From the NCBI GenBank assembly GCA_963693025.1, contig OY843749.1, positions 310,001 to 374,000 on the forward strand: a stretch of DNA of 64,000 nucleotides. Reading direction: 5' to 3'. The DNA is from JAHRAW01 sp963693025 (GTDB lineage Bacteria; Pseudomonadota; Gammaproteobacteria; Arenicellales; Poriferihabitantaceae). The notes under the pieces were generated by a model. It saw nothing but the letters and a program-made list of their open reading frames with translations, was not told where the DNA came from and did not search any database. Shown here piece after piece: positions 1 to 10,500 of the stretch. A program made the position numbers and the translations under genes. Numbering within the stretch: the stretch's first letter is position 1; the number at the start of each line of letters is the position of its first letter.

Positions 1-3000
1 AAGCGGCCACGGATGTGCGTGCCGATGTTGCCGCCGGTTGCCGGCGGCAGGGTCACGTTAACCGACTCGCCGACCACGTAGGTCAAGTTGTCCACCGTCG
101 GCAAATCCGGCGCCGAGTTGGCGACGATGCTGATGGCGAAAGTCAGCGCCGCGACGCCGCCGGAGCCGCCGGTGGCGGTGTAGGTGAAAATGTGGCGACC
201 AATGTCGTTGGTCGGTATGCCGCTATAGACCGGACCGGCGGTGATGCCGCCGAAAGTACCCATCGTTATTTCCAAACCCAAGCCGCCGGCGCTCATCGGG
301 TCCATCGAGTAGGTAACGCCTGTGCCATCGGTCACCGTGGCGCGCGGCAATCGCACGTTGAAGATGCCAGTCTGCGGCGCCATGCCCGCCACCCCCGGCA
401 CATAGGTGTTCTCCGGCACGGTTCCCGCCGAGTCAAACATCGGCACCGGCGCGTCTGGGTTCGCCGTCACCGTGATGGTGAAACTCTCCGAATCGGTATC
501 CGCGGCTCTGCGCTCGTTGTCGTCGTCGCGCACGTTATACATTACCGTGTGCGTCCCGGTCGTGGTCGGCGTGCCGCTCAGCGCGCGCGTGTTGGGGTTA
601 AAAGACAGCCCCACCACGGCGTCGATGTTGGCAAGCGTGTAAATATTCTGCCCGTTGCCGCCGCTCGCCGGCGGCAGGGTCAGGTCGACCTCCGTGCCCG
701 CCTCGTGGGTTTGGTCGGCCACCGGAGCGAGCACCGGCGCCGAGTTGGCAACCGTGCTGATGGCGAAAGTCAGCGCCGCGGAGCCGCCACTGTCGCCGGT
801 GGCGGTCATGGTGAAAATGAAGCGGCCCACCGCTGTCGGTATGCCGCTATATTGCGGGACGCCGGCAATCGTCTCCAAAGCGAAACCGCCGGCGGTTGCC
901 GGGTTCAGCGAGTAGGTAATCGACTCGCCACCGGTCACAGTGGCAGTCGGCAAAATCACGTTGGCGATGCCGGTATCCGCACCCGTGCCGCCCGTCGCCG
1001 CCACAAATGTGTTCTCCGGTATGTTTTGCGAAGTGAACACCGGCGTCGGCGCGACCGCCGCGGCGGCGGTGATGGTGACCGTGTGCGCGGTGTTGTCATG
1101 TGTCGTTGACGCCGGCGAAGCGACCATACCGGCGTGACCACTCAGCGTGACGATGAGGGTTTCGTCGGCGGTGTCGGCGTCGGCGGTTAAAACGACCGGA
1201 ATGTTGCGGCTGGTCTGCGTGGTGGAAAACGTAATGGAGCCGCTGGGCGGGGTGGTGGCTGGGTTAAAGGTGACGTCGCTGCCGGTCGTCACCGAATAAT
1301 CGGCGGTCGTGGCGGTGCCGGTGAAGGTGAAATTGACCGTGGAAACACCAGTGCGCGCCGACCCGCGAATCGCCACCGGCACATTCAGCGTGCCGCCCGC
1401 CGCCACCGTGGTCGGGGCGGTGTCGGCGATATACGCCTGGCTGTCGTCATTGGCGCGGATGGTCACGGTAACCGCGGCGGGCGTGCCAAACGTCCAGGTG
1501 GCTGCGCCGGTCGCGCCGCCAAGCGTGCTGGGCGTCCCACTCAGCGTCAAGATTAACGTCTCATCATTTTCGCTCAACGAGTCATTGCGGACTGGAAAAT
1601 TGGTGACTTTAGTTTCTCCGGCGTCTCCCGGACCATGACTAACAGACGAAAAAGCCGATGGCTGAAGAGAGATGGGTTCAATGTCGTAAGGCACGCTGGC
1701 GCCCTCCCCGTGCAATTGATACCGCGCCGTCCCAGTGGCGTCCACCTGCGTTTGAACGACGCCCCCCGTCTTGCCGTGAAACCTAGTAGTCAAAACAATG
1801 GTATCGCCCTCATCCACCTGCAACCCCGGCGTGCTCATATCGCGGTCGCCGCCGCTGCCGGTAACCGACAGCGAAATCTCCCCGGTCAGCGGGTCAATCA
1901 CCGTCACCGTGAAAGTCAGCGAGGCGGTGTCGCTGGCGGCCATGTTGGTATCGGAGTCGCTGGCGGTATAAGTCAGCGTCACCGCCGCGGCGTTGGTGAT
2001 GGGCGTGCCGCTCAGCGTGCGCGCGCCGGGGGTAAAAATCAAACCGGGAACCGCCACCGCCAAATCGGGCGTCACCGCATACGACAAATTCCCGTTCCCG
2101 CCGCTCGCCTCCGGCAACACCACGTTGGGGCTGATGGTGCGCGCGCTCGGGAAGGTCAAATCATCCTGCGTCGTCGTGCCGAAAGACGGCGGGGTGTCGG
2201 GGGGGTTGGTTACTGTGACGGTGATGGTCGCGGTAGCCGTCTCGCCGTTGGTGTCGGAAATTTGGTAGACCACCGAGGTGGTGGCGCTCATGCCGACGGC
2301 AAGACTCGAAAAGTCGCCGGCGGGGTTAAAACTCCAGGCGCCAGTGGTGCGGATGGTGAACTGTCCGCCAGAGGTGGCATTGAAGATGGGGGGAAAGAGC
2401 CCGGCAAGGAATCCCGTGTTCAGATCGCCGGCGTTGTTGCCCAGGGCGGTGACGGTAAAGGTGTCGCCGTTCGGGTCGCTGTCGTTGTCTAGCACGCCCG
2501 GAGCGGCGATGTCGATTCGGGTGTCCGGGTCGGTCGCGCCCGTATCATCGACGGCGACCGGGGCTTGGTTGACGGGGGCGGCACCGGCTTCCACCGTCAC
2601 GGTGAAAGTCAACGAGACGCTTTCGGTGGCGCCGCCTTCGGCGGTGGCGGTGGCGGTGTAAGTCAGCGTCACCGCTCCGGCGGCGGTGGTCGGCGTGCCG
2701 CTCAGCGTGCGCGAGTCGGCGGCAAAAGCCAGACCCGGCACGAGGGTCTCCAGATTCGACAACGCATAAGTCACAGTCCCGGTGCCGCCGCTCGCCGCCG
2801 GCAACACCATGGCGGTGAGGGTTTCGTTGGCGGTGAGGGTCAAATTACCCTGCGTCGAGTCGAAAGTCAGCGGGGTGGTGGGGTCGGGGTCGGGGTCGGG
2901 GGCGGCGGGGGCGGTAACCGTGATGCGCAGGGTGCCGGCGGTAGACGACTTCGCGCCGTGGTTGTCGGCGACCTCGTAGACTATCGAGTCGGTGCGGCTT

Positions 3001-3704
3001 GCGCCGGGGGCCAGACTGTTAAACGCGTTAGCCGGGTTATAGGTCCAGGAGCCATCGGCCATGACGGTGAAGTGACCGCGGAGGTTGCCAAATGTAACTA
3101 CGCCCACGGTGCTTGCGCGCAGATTGGACTCAGTGTTGCCCACCCTGGTGACGGTGGTCACGGTGTCGCCGGTGTTCGGGTCGGTGTCGTTGGCAAGCAA
3201 GCCATTGGCGGCGCTCACGGTGAGGGGGGTGCTCGGGTCGGTGGTGGCCGTGTCATCGACGGGGGTGGGGCGCTGGTTGGGGTCGGCGTTGCCGTTCACA
3301 TTCATTCTCAGTGTCGCCATAGCCGTATCGCCGTTGCTATCGGTGACCTGATAGTGAGCCGCGGTGCTGGTGCTGCCGCTGGTAAGGCTAAAGTCGCCGT
3401 TCGGGTTGAAGGTGTAAGAGCCATCGGCGTTGATGGTGAACTCACCGCCGACCTGGCCGCGTATGGGATTGCCGACATTGGCCGCAGCCCGCGTGCTTGT
3501 GGTGCCGCCAACCTCGGTGACCATGAGGGTGGTACCGGCGTCGTTGGTAAGCAGGCCTGGGGCGGCCACGTTGATGACGGTTTCTGTATCGGTGCTGTCG
3601 GTATCATCAACGGCAGTAACCTGCCCCCACCCCACCCCCGAAACCCCCAACCCCACCACCACCCCCAAAACACGCAGGGGGAAATTAAAAATGCGATAAG
3701 TCAT
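1..3704 (-). CDS. Gene B: giant secreted VCBS/cadherin-like, He_PIG and Calx-beta surface protein (3' end outside window)
   Basis: The ATG at 3702-3704 is preceded by GAGGAG with a 7-nt spacer. The frame is open to base 1, giving about 1,234 codons with no stop. Residues 1-28 form a signal peptide: short basic n-region, hydrophobic core LRVLGVVVGLGVSGVGWG, probable cleavage near Q28. Modules follow with approximate residues: VCBS/cadherin-like domains at 29-138, 145-275 and 381-503, each with a VDDT start, an LL-ND or L-ND turn and an ADGS-YTFNP type strand. He_PIG domains lie at 275-381 and 503-607. Calx-beta-type domains lie at 607-757 and 757-890, the second resembling the IGGAD domain of gene A. 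Two further units of about 180 residues start with a PENT motif (IPENTFV, VPENTYV), each followed by He_PIG. I saw no cysteine. The likely role is a cell-surface adhesin or matrix protein; a C-terminal anchor or barrel would lie off the left edge. An in-frame upstream ATG at 3764 is the alternative start. Confidence 0.9.
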   Translation of the reverse strand, partial: MTYRIFNFPLRVLGVVVGLGVSGVGWGQVTAVDDTDSTDTETVINVAAPGLLTNDAGTTLMVTEVGGTTSTRAAANVGNPIRGQVGGEFTINADGSYTFNPNGDFSLTSGSTSTAAHYQVTDSNGDTAMATLRMNVNGNADPNQRPTPVDDTATTDPSTPLTVSAANGLLANDTDPNTGDTVTTVTRVGNTESNLRASTVGVVTFGNLRGHFTVMADGSWTYNPANAFNSLAPGASRTDSIVYEVADNHGAKSSTAGTLRITVTAPAAPDPDPDPTTPLTFDSTQGNLTLTANETLTAMVLPAASGGTGTVTYALSNLETLVPGLAFAADSRTLSGTPTTAAGAVTLTYTATATAEGGATESVSLTFTVTVEAGAAPVNQAPVAVDDTGATDPDTRIDIAAPGVLDNDSDPNGDTFTVTALGNNAGDLNTGFLAGLFPPIFNATSGGQFTIRTTGAWSFNPAGDFSSLAVGMSATTSVVYQISDTNGETATATITVTVTNPPDTPPSFGTTTQDDLTFPSARTISPNVVLPEASGGNGNLSYAVTPDLAVAVPGLIFTPGARTLSGTPITNAAAVTLTYTASDSDTNMAASDTASLTFTVTVIDPLTGEISLSVTGSGGDRDMSTPGLQVDEGDTIVLTTRFHGKTGGVVQTQVDATGTARYQLHGEGASVPYDIEPISLQPSAFSSVSHGPGDAGETKVTNFPVRNDSLSENDETLILTLSGTPSTLGGATGAATWTFGTPAAVTVTIRANDDSQAYIADTAPTTVAAGGTLNVPVAIRGSARTGVSTVNFTFTGTATTADYSVTTGSDVTFNPATTPPSGSITFSTTQTSRNIPVVLTADADTADETLIVTLSGHAGMVASPASTTHDNTAHTVTITAAAAVAPTPVFTSQNIPENTFVAATGGTGADTGIANVILPTATVTGGESITYSLNPATAGGFALETIAGVPQYSGIPTAVGRFIFTMTATGDSGGSAALTFAISTVANSAPVLAPVADQTHEAGTEVDLTLPPASGGNGQNIYTLANIDAVVGLSFNPNTRALSGTPTTTGTHTVMYNVRDDDNERRAADTDSESFTITVTANPDAPVPMFDSAGTVPENTYVPGVAGMAPQTGIFNVRLPRATVTDGTGVTYSMDPMSAGGLGLEITMGTFGGITAGPVYSGIPTNDIGRHIFTYTATGGSGGVAALTFAISIVANSAPDLPTVDNLTYVVGESVNVTLPPATGGNIGTHIRGR

Positions 3705-3775
3705 TGGCTTGCTCCTCGGGTTAGGGCGGTTGTTGGCGGACGGGCGGCGGTCGGACGAGGTCATTGGCTTGCTCC
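3700..3775 (-). repeat. Duplicated RBS-start segment of gene B
   Basis: The 16-base plus-strand string GTCATTGGCTTGCTCC occurs at 3700-3715 and again at 3760-3775. Each copy carries a Shine-Dalgarno core and an ATG on the minus strand. The two ATGs (3704 and 3764) are exactly 60 bases apart and in the same frame. Use of 3764 would add 20 residues rich in Arg, Pro and Ser before the signal peptide. I prefer 3704. Confidence 0.7.
3712..3717 (-). promoter_or_regulatory. Ribosome binding site of gene B
   Basis: On the minus strand GAGGAG lies 7 nt before the ATG at 3704. It is stronger than the GGAG before the competing upstream ATG and supports 3704 as the start that yields a normal signal peptide. 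Confidence 0.75.
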
Positions 3776-3856
3776 GGTGGGGGGCGTTAGTTTGCATGGA
3801 AAGCAGGGCGGCAACCGGCTCGCGGCGAACGGCGCGCCGGAAAAACCCGGCTCGGG

Positions 3857-3892
3857 ACAAACAACCGCCCCGCAACAAACAACCAACCCGCC
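3857..3892. repeat. Two imperfect 18-bp direct repeats in the gene B leader
   Basis: Two adjacent copies (3857-3874 and 3875-3892) share the 10-mer ACAAACAACC followed by a C-rich part. They lie in the untranslated leader of gene B. No function is evident. Confidence 0.5.
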
Positions 3893-3960
3893 CCAGCCTC
3901 AATTGCACAAAATAAGTATTTTTCATCAGAACCCCACCCAAAAAAGAAAAGAACCCCCCA

Positions 3961-3989
3961 ATAATAACAAAAACTCGGAAAGCAACCAA
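3961..3989 (-). promoter_or_regulatory. Candidate sigma-70 type promoter for gene B
   Basis: On the minus strand a TTGGTT (3984-3989) and a TATTAT (3961-3966) are separated by 17 bases. This sits in the only AT-rich stretch of the window (about 3900-4020). Transcription from here would give a leader of about 250 bases. The -35 matches consensus only in its TTG, so this is a weak call from pattern alone. Confidence 0.3.
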
Positions 3990-4029
3990 GAAAAAAATCA
4001 ATCCTCTCACTTCGTCATTTCCAACCACC

Positions 4030-4227
4030 CGTCATTCGAGCGTTAGTGTCCGTTGCCGTCGCGCTTCTTCTTTTAAGCGGCGGCTTACGGACACTTGCGT
4101 CCTCGGGAATCTCCCTAAGATTGGCACGGGCTTCGGTAAAGTCCACGCTAACCTTAGGGAGATTCCCGAAGGCGATGAAAAATATGGTCGCTGACGCTCC
4201 CTATTTTTCTATCGTTCGAGAATGACG
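4030..4227. mobile_element. MITE-like palindromic element, copy 1 (degenerate)
   Basis: The element is bounded by CGTCATTCGAGCG at the left and the near-complementary CGTTCGAGAATGACG at the right. An inner inverted repeat pairs 4101-4119 (CCTCGGGAATCTCCCTAAG) with 4153-4169. Its first 88 bases or so are almost identical to the left part of copy 2. The right arm has a different filler with its own 8-bp palindrome, GAAAAATA (4177-4184) and TATTTTTC (4202-4209). Read on the minus strand, that hairpin has a U-rich 3' arm and might help end gene A transcription. It has no coding capacity, as expected of a MITE that needs a transposase in trans. Confidence 0.6.
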
Positions 4228-4273
4228 AAGTGGGGGGTTATTTTTCTGTTGTTCGGGAATGACGGCTACAACT

Positions 4274-4526
4274 CGTCATTCTCGAGCGTTAGTGTCCGTT
4301 GCCGCCGCGCTTCTTCTTTTAGCGGCGGCTTACGGACACTTGCGTCCTCGGGAATCTCCCTAAGGTTGGCGCTGAGTTCCAACAACGCCATTCCCGCAGT
4401 CTTTTAAGCGGGCATGAGACAGGCACGGGCTTCGGTAAAGTCCGAGGTAGTCTTAGGGAGATTCCCGAGGTCGTAAGCGCCCGTAAGCCGCTACGCGGCA
4501 ACGGGCGCTAACGCTCGAGAATGACG
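4274..4526. mobile_element. MITE-like palindromic element, copy 2 (perfect 19-bp terminal inverted repeats)
   Basis: CGTCATTCTCGAGCGTTAG at 4274-4292 is perfectly complementary to 4508-4526. A second perfect 19-bp pair sits inside at 4346-4364 and 4452-4470. Compared with copy 1 it has about 50 extra bases near 4371-4422, with a small stem (CCCGC at 4393-4397, GCGGG at 4408-4412). The nested stems would fold into a long cruciform or RNA hairpin. There is no ORF of note. It may be a non-autonomous transposon or a palindromic extragenic element; no target-site duplication is obvious. Confidence 0.7.
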
Positions 4527-4536
4527 AGGTTGTTGT

Positions 4537-4552
4537 GGGGCGCTTCCGCCCC
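4537..4552 (-). terminator. GC-rich hairpin just downstream of gene A
   Basis: GGGGCG (4537-4542), loop CTTC, CGCCCC (4547-4552) forms a strong stem 42 bases beyond the gene A stop. No T-run follows on either strand, so it is not a textbook intrinsic terminator. It may instead protect the 3' end or act together with the palindromic elements beyond it. Confidence 0.35.
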
Positions 4553-4594
4553 ATGTCGGGACACGGGGCATGTTTTCTGCCGTGACGGCTTCGA

Positions 4595-7500
4595 CTAAAA
4601 CTTCACCTCCCCTTCCAACAAATAAACATCCTCCACCGCCGCATCATCTTTTTCCAAACGCTCACCAGCCAAGTTCAAAGTAAACATAGCCCCCAACTCC
4701 CAGCGCACGCCCAAGCGGTAGGTTTTGGATTCTTTGCCCAGGGTCATTTTGGTGTAGGGGGTTAGCAGGCCGTGGGGGGTGGTTAGGCCGTAGGCTAGTT
4801 CGGTGGTCATGCGGGCGCTTAGGGCGCGGTCGGGGGTGGTGGCGCTGTCCAGCAAGCCTTTGTTCCATACATTCTGCACGCCGCTGTCGGGGTTGCCGTA
4901 GGCGGGGGTTAGGGTGAATGAGAAGCCCTGGCGGTCGGCGCCGGGGGTTAGTTTCAGGGTGGCGCTGATGCCTTTGTCTTCGGTTTCGCCGCTGTGGGCA
5001 AGCAACGCGCGTGCGCGGGTTTCCAGTGTCAAGCCGCGTCCGGCGCTTTGGAAGCGGAGGCCGCCGCCGATTTCTATGCCGCCGCCGGTCTCGCCGTCTC
5101 CGCCGTCGTAGCGTGCGCCGAGTTCCAGCGATGGGGACACTTGCGCGCCGCTTCGGGTGGTGACGGTGCGGGTTGCTTCTATTGCGAGGCGCGCCTGGCT
5201 GGCGTCCACTTCCATTTCGTTGAAGCCGCCGTCCTCGGCTTGCTCCACTTCCAGTCGCGTCTGCTGGACTTCGCCTTTCAAGCGCAACTCGGTGTTGAAG
5301 CCCCCCGCCAAGCGCGCGCTGCCGCCTATGCCGACGGTCTGCAGGGTCGCGTCTCCGGTGCTCGGCTCGGTGGCGTTGGTTTCGGTGATTGTCAACTCGC
5401 CGCTGCCGTAGCCGGCGGTCGCCCACAGGTCGAGGCGGCCATCGCGCGCGCTCCAGCCGATATACGGGTGCGCGCTGGTCATCTCCAATTCGTAGTCGCC
5501 GGTCACGGCGGTGGTGGTGTTGCGGTTGGTGTATTCCAAATCCGCTTCGCTCCACGACACCATCAAGCCCGCCAGCAAGCCGGAGCGCAGTTCGGCATCC
5601 ACGCCGAGGTGCGCGCTGAGCAGCGAGCCGTCCCAGTCGACGTTGTCGTGCTTGCCGCCAATGTCGTGGTATTCGCCGCTGCCCCACAGCGAGAAGAGTG
5701 CGCCCGACCCGCCGCCATCGCCGCCGGCGGCGCTCAAGGGCATCGTGAAGTCCGAGCCGCCGAGCAGCGTCTTGGCGTCAAAGTCGTCGTCCACCATCGT
5801 CTGCGCGTGCGTCGCCGCCAGTTCCTCCAGCGTGGAATGCCCGCCGAGGTTGGCGCGCAGTCCGCCGTTCACGCCGCCGCCCGCGCCGATGGTTGAGGTG
5901 CGCGCCCGCGCGATGCGGTTGGTAATCGCATTCAAGTGATGTACGACCATCACGCGCGTCACTTCCGGCAGGATGACGGCGTTGACCGGATCCACCGCCT
6001 CGGCGGAGTCAAAGACGACACTGAGCACGGGACCGACCAAGCCGGCGTAGTTGCCCGTCGTGCTGACGATGTGGCGGATGTCCGTGCTCGCGCCGACGGT
6101 GATGTTAACCGTCTGCCGCACGTTCCAGCTGGCGGGGGTGAAGACCCGTGCGCCCGTCCTGATGGTCACGGCGCTGACATCGCCCTGCGGCGTCACCGTC
6201 ACATTCGCGGTGGGGACGGTGTCCAGTTCGATGGTGTAGTAGGTGATGCTGCTGCCTTCGTCGAGATTCAGTTGGGTCACCTCCACGCCGAGACGGTTCC
6301 TCAGCACAATCCCCGCCGCGCGCACCGTCACCGCCACTGCAGCGGCGGTGGTGATGCCGCCGTAGCCGCTCACCGCGTGGCTGATGACGCCGGTGATGTC
6401 TTCCGCTGCGCTGATGTCGCCGCCGGTGACGGTGATTGTCTGCGCGGCGCTCCAGTTGGCGGGGGTGAAGGTCAGCGGAGCGGAGACGATGGCGGCGGCG
6501 GTGTTGCTGGTGGGCGTGACCGTCGCATTGCCGCTCGGCGCGGTGTTCAGCCGCACGGTGTAAGTTTCGACACCGCCGCTTTCGTTCACGCTCAGGCTGG
6601 TCTCGGAAATCGTCACGCCCGGTGTGTCGTCGTCGGTGACGGTCACCTCCACCGAGTCGGCAACCACGCCCGCGTAACCGTCGCCGCTCACGCTGTGGCT
6701 GATGATTGCCCGCTCGTTGTTGCCGTCCGCATCGTCGGCGGCGGCTACGCTCACCGCTTGCGGGGTGTTCCAGTTGTTGCTGCCGAAGACCAGCGCGCCG
6801 CTTGGGGTGATGGTTACGCCGTGGGCGGCAACATCGCCGTCCACGCTCGGCGTCACCATCACATCGCCGCTAGTCGGCGCGGCGGTCAGCACCACGGTGT
6901 AAGCCATCGCCTCGCCTTCTTCATCCACCGCCAGCGTTGGGCGCGAAATCGTGACGCCGGGGCGGTCGTCGTCGGTGACGGTGACCGCAACCGCGGCGGC
7001 GGTGACGCTGCCGTAGCCGGTGACCGTGTGGGTGATACTGACGCTCTCGTCTGCGCCGTCGTCATCTTCGGCGCCGGTGACGACGACGGACTGCACCGTG
7101 TTCCAGTTGGCGGGGGTGAAGACCAGCGCGCCTGAGACGGTGGCGACATCATCATCATCGCTGTCTGGCGTCACCATCACATCGCCGCTCGGTTGCGTGT
7201 TCAAGACCACGCCATAGTTGGCGCTCGCGCCTTCGGTGACGGTCACCGGAGCCCCCGACAAAGTCACGCCGGGCATGTCGTTGTCGGTGACGGTCACCGC
7301 CACGGTCTCGGCGGTCAAATCAAGGGCGACGTAGTCGGCTGAGCCGGTGGCGACGTGGGTGATGTTTACCATTTCGTTAGTGGCGTCAGCATCCTCTGCG
7401 CCGGTCACGAATACCGTCTGCGCGATGTTCCAGTTGCCATCGGTGAAAGTCAGCGGGCCTGAGACGGTGGCGATTTCGTCATCACCGCTCGTCGGCGTAA

Positions 7501-10500
7501 TCACCACCTCGCCATCGGGCTGGGTGTCCAACTCCACGGTGTAGTTGGCGGTCGCGCCTTCGGTCACGGGCAAGGTGTTCACCGAAAGCGTGATGCCAAG
7601 CGGGTCGTTGTCGGTGACGGTGACGGTGACGACGGGGTTGGTGATGGTCGCGCCGATGTAGTCCGCCCCGCTGACCGTGTGCGTGATGGTGGCGGTGTCG
7701 TTGTTGCCGTCAAAATCTTCGGCGGCGCTCACGACGACATCCTGCGGCGTGTTCCAGTTGCTCATGGTGAAGTTGAACGTGGCGGTGTCGGCGGTCACAT
7801 CGCCGTCAATGGTCAGCGCAACGGCGACAGGACCACTCGGCTGCGTGTTCAAGACCACGGTGTAGGTGTTATTGCTACCTTCGTCTACGGCAAGCGTGGC
7901 GGTGGAAATCATGACGCCCGGCATGTCGTTGTCGGTGACGGTGACCACAACCGGGTCGTCGGTAACGGTGACGCCGTCGTAATCGGCGCCGGCTACCGCG
8001 TGCGTGATGGTGGTGGTGTCGGTTTCGGTGTCGGCATCTTCAACGCCGGTGACGGTGACGGATTGCGGGGTGTTCCAGTTGGCGGTGGTAAAGACCAGCG
8101 CGCCAGTGGGTAATACGGTCGCAACAGCGGCGGCGGCGCCACTCGGCGTCACCATCACATCGCCGCTCGGTTGCGTGTTCAAGACCACGCCGTAAGCGGC
8201 GGTCATGCCTTCGAGGACGGTCACCGGCGTCCCCGACAAAATCACGCGGCGCATGTCGTCGTCGGTCACGTTCACCGCCACGGTCTCGGTGGTCAAATCA
8301 AGGCCGTCGTAGTCGGCTGAGCCGCTTGCCGCGTGGGTGATGTTTACCATATGGTCAGTGGCGTCGTCATCCTCTGCGCCGGTCACGATGACCGTCTGCT
8401 CGATGTTCCAGTTGGCGTCGGTGAAAGTCAGCGGACCTGAGACGGTGGCGATGTCGTCAGCACCACTCATCGGCGTAATCACCACATTGCCATCGGGCTC
8501 GCTATCCAACCGCACGGTGTAGTTGCCGGTGGCGTTTTCGGTCACGGACAAAGCGGTCACCGACAACATGATGCCGCGCGTGTCGGTTTCGGTCACCATC
8601 ACGGTCACGCTGGCGATGGTGGCGATGGCGGCGTACTCCGCCGCGCCGGTTGCCATGTGGCTGATGACGGCGTCGGTGTTGGCGTTGGCGTCAGCGTCCG
8701 TCACGCCGGTGACGGTGACCGCCTGCATCTCGTTCCAGTTGGTGGGCGTGAAAGTCAGTGCGCCTGAGACGGTGGCGGTGGCGGTGCTGGTCGGCGTAAT
8801 CACCACGTTGGCGGTCGGTTGGGTGGTAAGCCGCACGGTGTAAGTGTCGACGGCGCCCTCGTCCACGCTCAGCGTGGCATCGGAAATCGTCACGCCCGGC
8901 GTGTCGGTGTCGGTCACCGTCACGTTCACCGTCACACCGCTGATGGCGGTGCCGTTGTAATTCGTATCCGTGCTGACCGCCGTGTGCGTGATGTCGGTGG
9001 TGTCGGTGACGCCGTTGTCGTCATCGGCGCCGGTGACGGTGACGCTCTGCGCCGTGTTCCAGTTGGCGGTGGTGAAGACCAGCGCGCCGGAGACGGTGGC
9101 GACATCATCATCATCGCTCCTCGGCGTAATCGTCACATTGCCGCTCGGCTGCGTGTCCAGCATCACGGTGTAGGTCGTGTTGGTGTTTTCCATCAGGGTC
9201 ACATCGCGCTCGGAAAGGGTGACGCCGGCGTCGTTCGTGTCGGTGACGGTGACCGTCACGGCGGCGGCGGTGGTGATGCCGTTGTAGCCGCTCACCGTGT
9301 GCGTGATGCTGACCATCTCGTCGTCGGCGTCGAGGTCTTCCACACCGCTCACGGTGACATCCTGCGTCATATTCCAGTTGGTGTCGCTGAAGGTCAGCGC
9401 GCCGGAGACGATGGCGATGTTGGTGTCGGCGCTGGCGGGCGTCACGGTCGCATTGCCGCCGCCGCTCGGCGCGGAGGTCAGCATGATGGTGTAGGTGTTG
9501 TTGCGGTTTTCGGCAACGGTCAGGGCGGGCGTGCCAATCGTCACCGAAGCCGTGCCGGAGTCGTCCACCGTGACCGTCACATTAGCGGCATTTGCGCCGG
9601 TGTAATCCGACAAACCATCGCTCGCCGCCACCGCATGGCTAATCACAACCGTCTCGTCAACCGCATCCTCATCCGGCACACCGGTGACGGTCACCGTCTG
9701 CCGCGTGTTCCAGTTGGAGTCGTCAAACACCAGCGCGGCGGCGGGGGTGACGGTGACCGCGCCGCCATTGCCGCTACTCGGCGTCACCCTCACTTCGCCG
9801 GCGCTCGGCGCGGAGGTCAGCGCCACGGTGTAGGTGGCGAACTCGCCCTCGTTCACGGTAACGGTGGTCTCTTCAACCGTCACCCCGACGCGGTCGTCCT
9901 CGGTAATCGTGGCGGTCACATCGGCGGCGGTGACGTTGTTGCTTTCGTAATCCGCGCCGGTAACCGCGTGCATGATAACGATGGCGGGGTCGGCAACCGC
10001 GTCATCATCGGCGGTGGCGGTGAGGCTAACCGGCTGTGCGATGTTCCAGTTGCTCACGCCGAATGTCAGCGCGCCGCTTGAAATGAACGACAACTTGTTG
10101 CCCGAAGGAATGCTCGCCGTCACCGTCACATCGCCGCCGTCCGGCGCGGAAGTCAACTCCACGGTATAGGTGTTGGAATCGCCTTCGGGAACATCCACAG
10201 TGGCGGTGGAAATCATCACGCCGCGCATGTCGGTCTCATCCACCGTCACCGTCACGCTGTCGATGCCGGCGAGTCTGTCGTATTCCGTCGCGCCGGTTGC
10301 CGCGTGGCTGATGCTGGCATCGGCGTTGGGGCTGGCGTCAGCGTCCTCAACGCCGGTGACGGTAATCGTCTGCCGCACATTCCAGTTGCCGGCGGCGAAA
10401 GTCAGACCGCCGGCGGGTGCGACGGTGGCGGTGGCGGCGCTACTCGCCGTAATCGTCACCTCGCCGCTCGGCACGGTGGTAAGCCGCACGGTGTAGGTGG

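Noticed and set aside
1..60. Possible end of gene B near the left edge
   Set aside because: The codons read SVNVTLPPATGGNIGTHIRG without a stop, a He_PIG start, so the gene clearly continues. The wording after GGN is unusual for the family but there is too little sequence to judge.
4177..4209. Classical intrinsic terminator for gene A in palindromic copy 1
   Set aside because: The 8-bp AT stem has a loop of 17 bases and its U-rich arm is part of the stem, so it does not meet the usual pattern. It is mentioned only as a possible aid.
4222..4407. Small plus-strand ORF in the intergenic region
   Set aside because: It runs through the palindromic elements, has no ribosome binding site and gives a sequence of low complexity.
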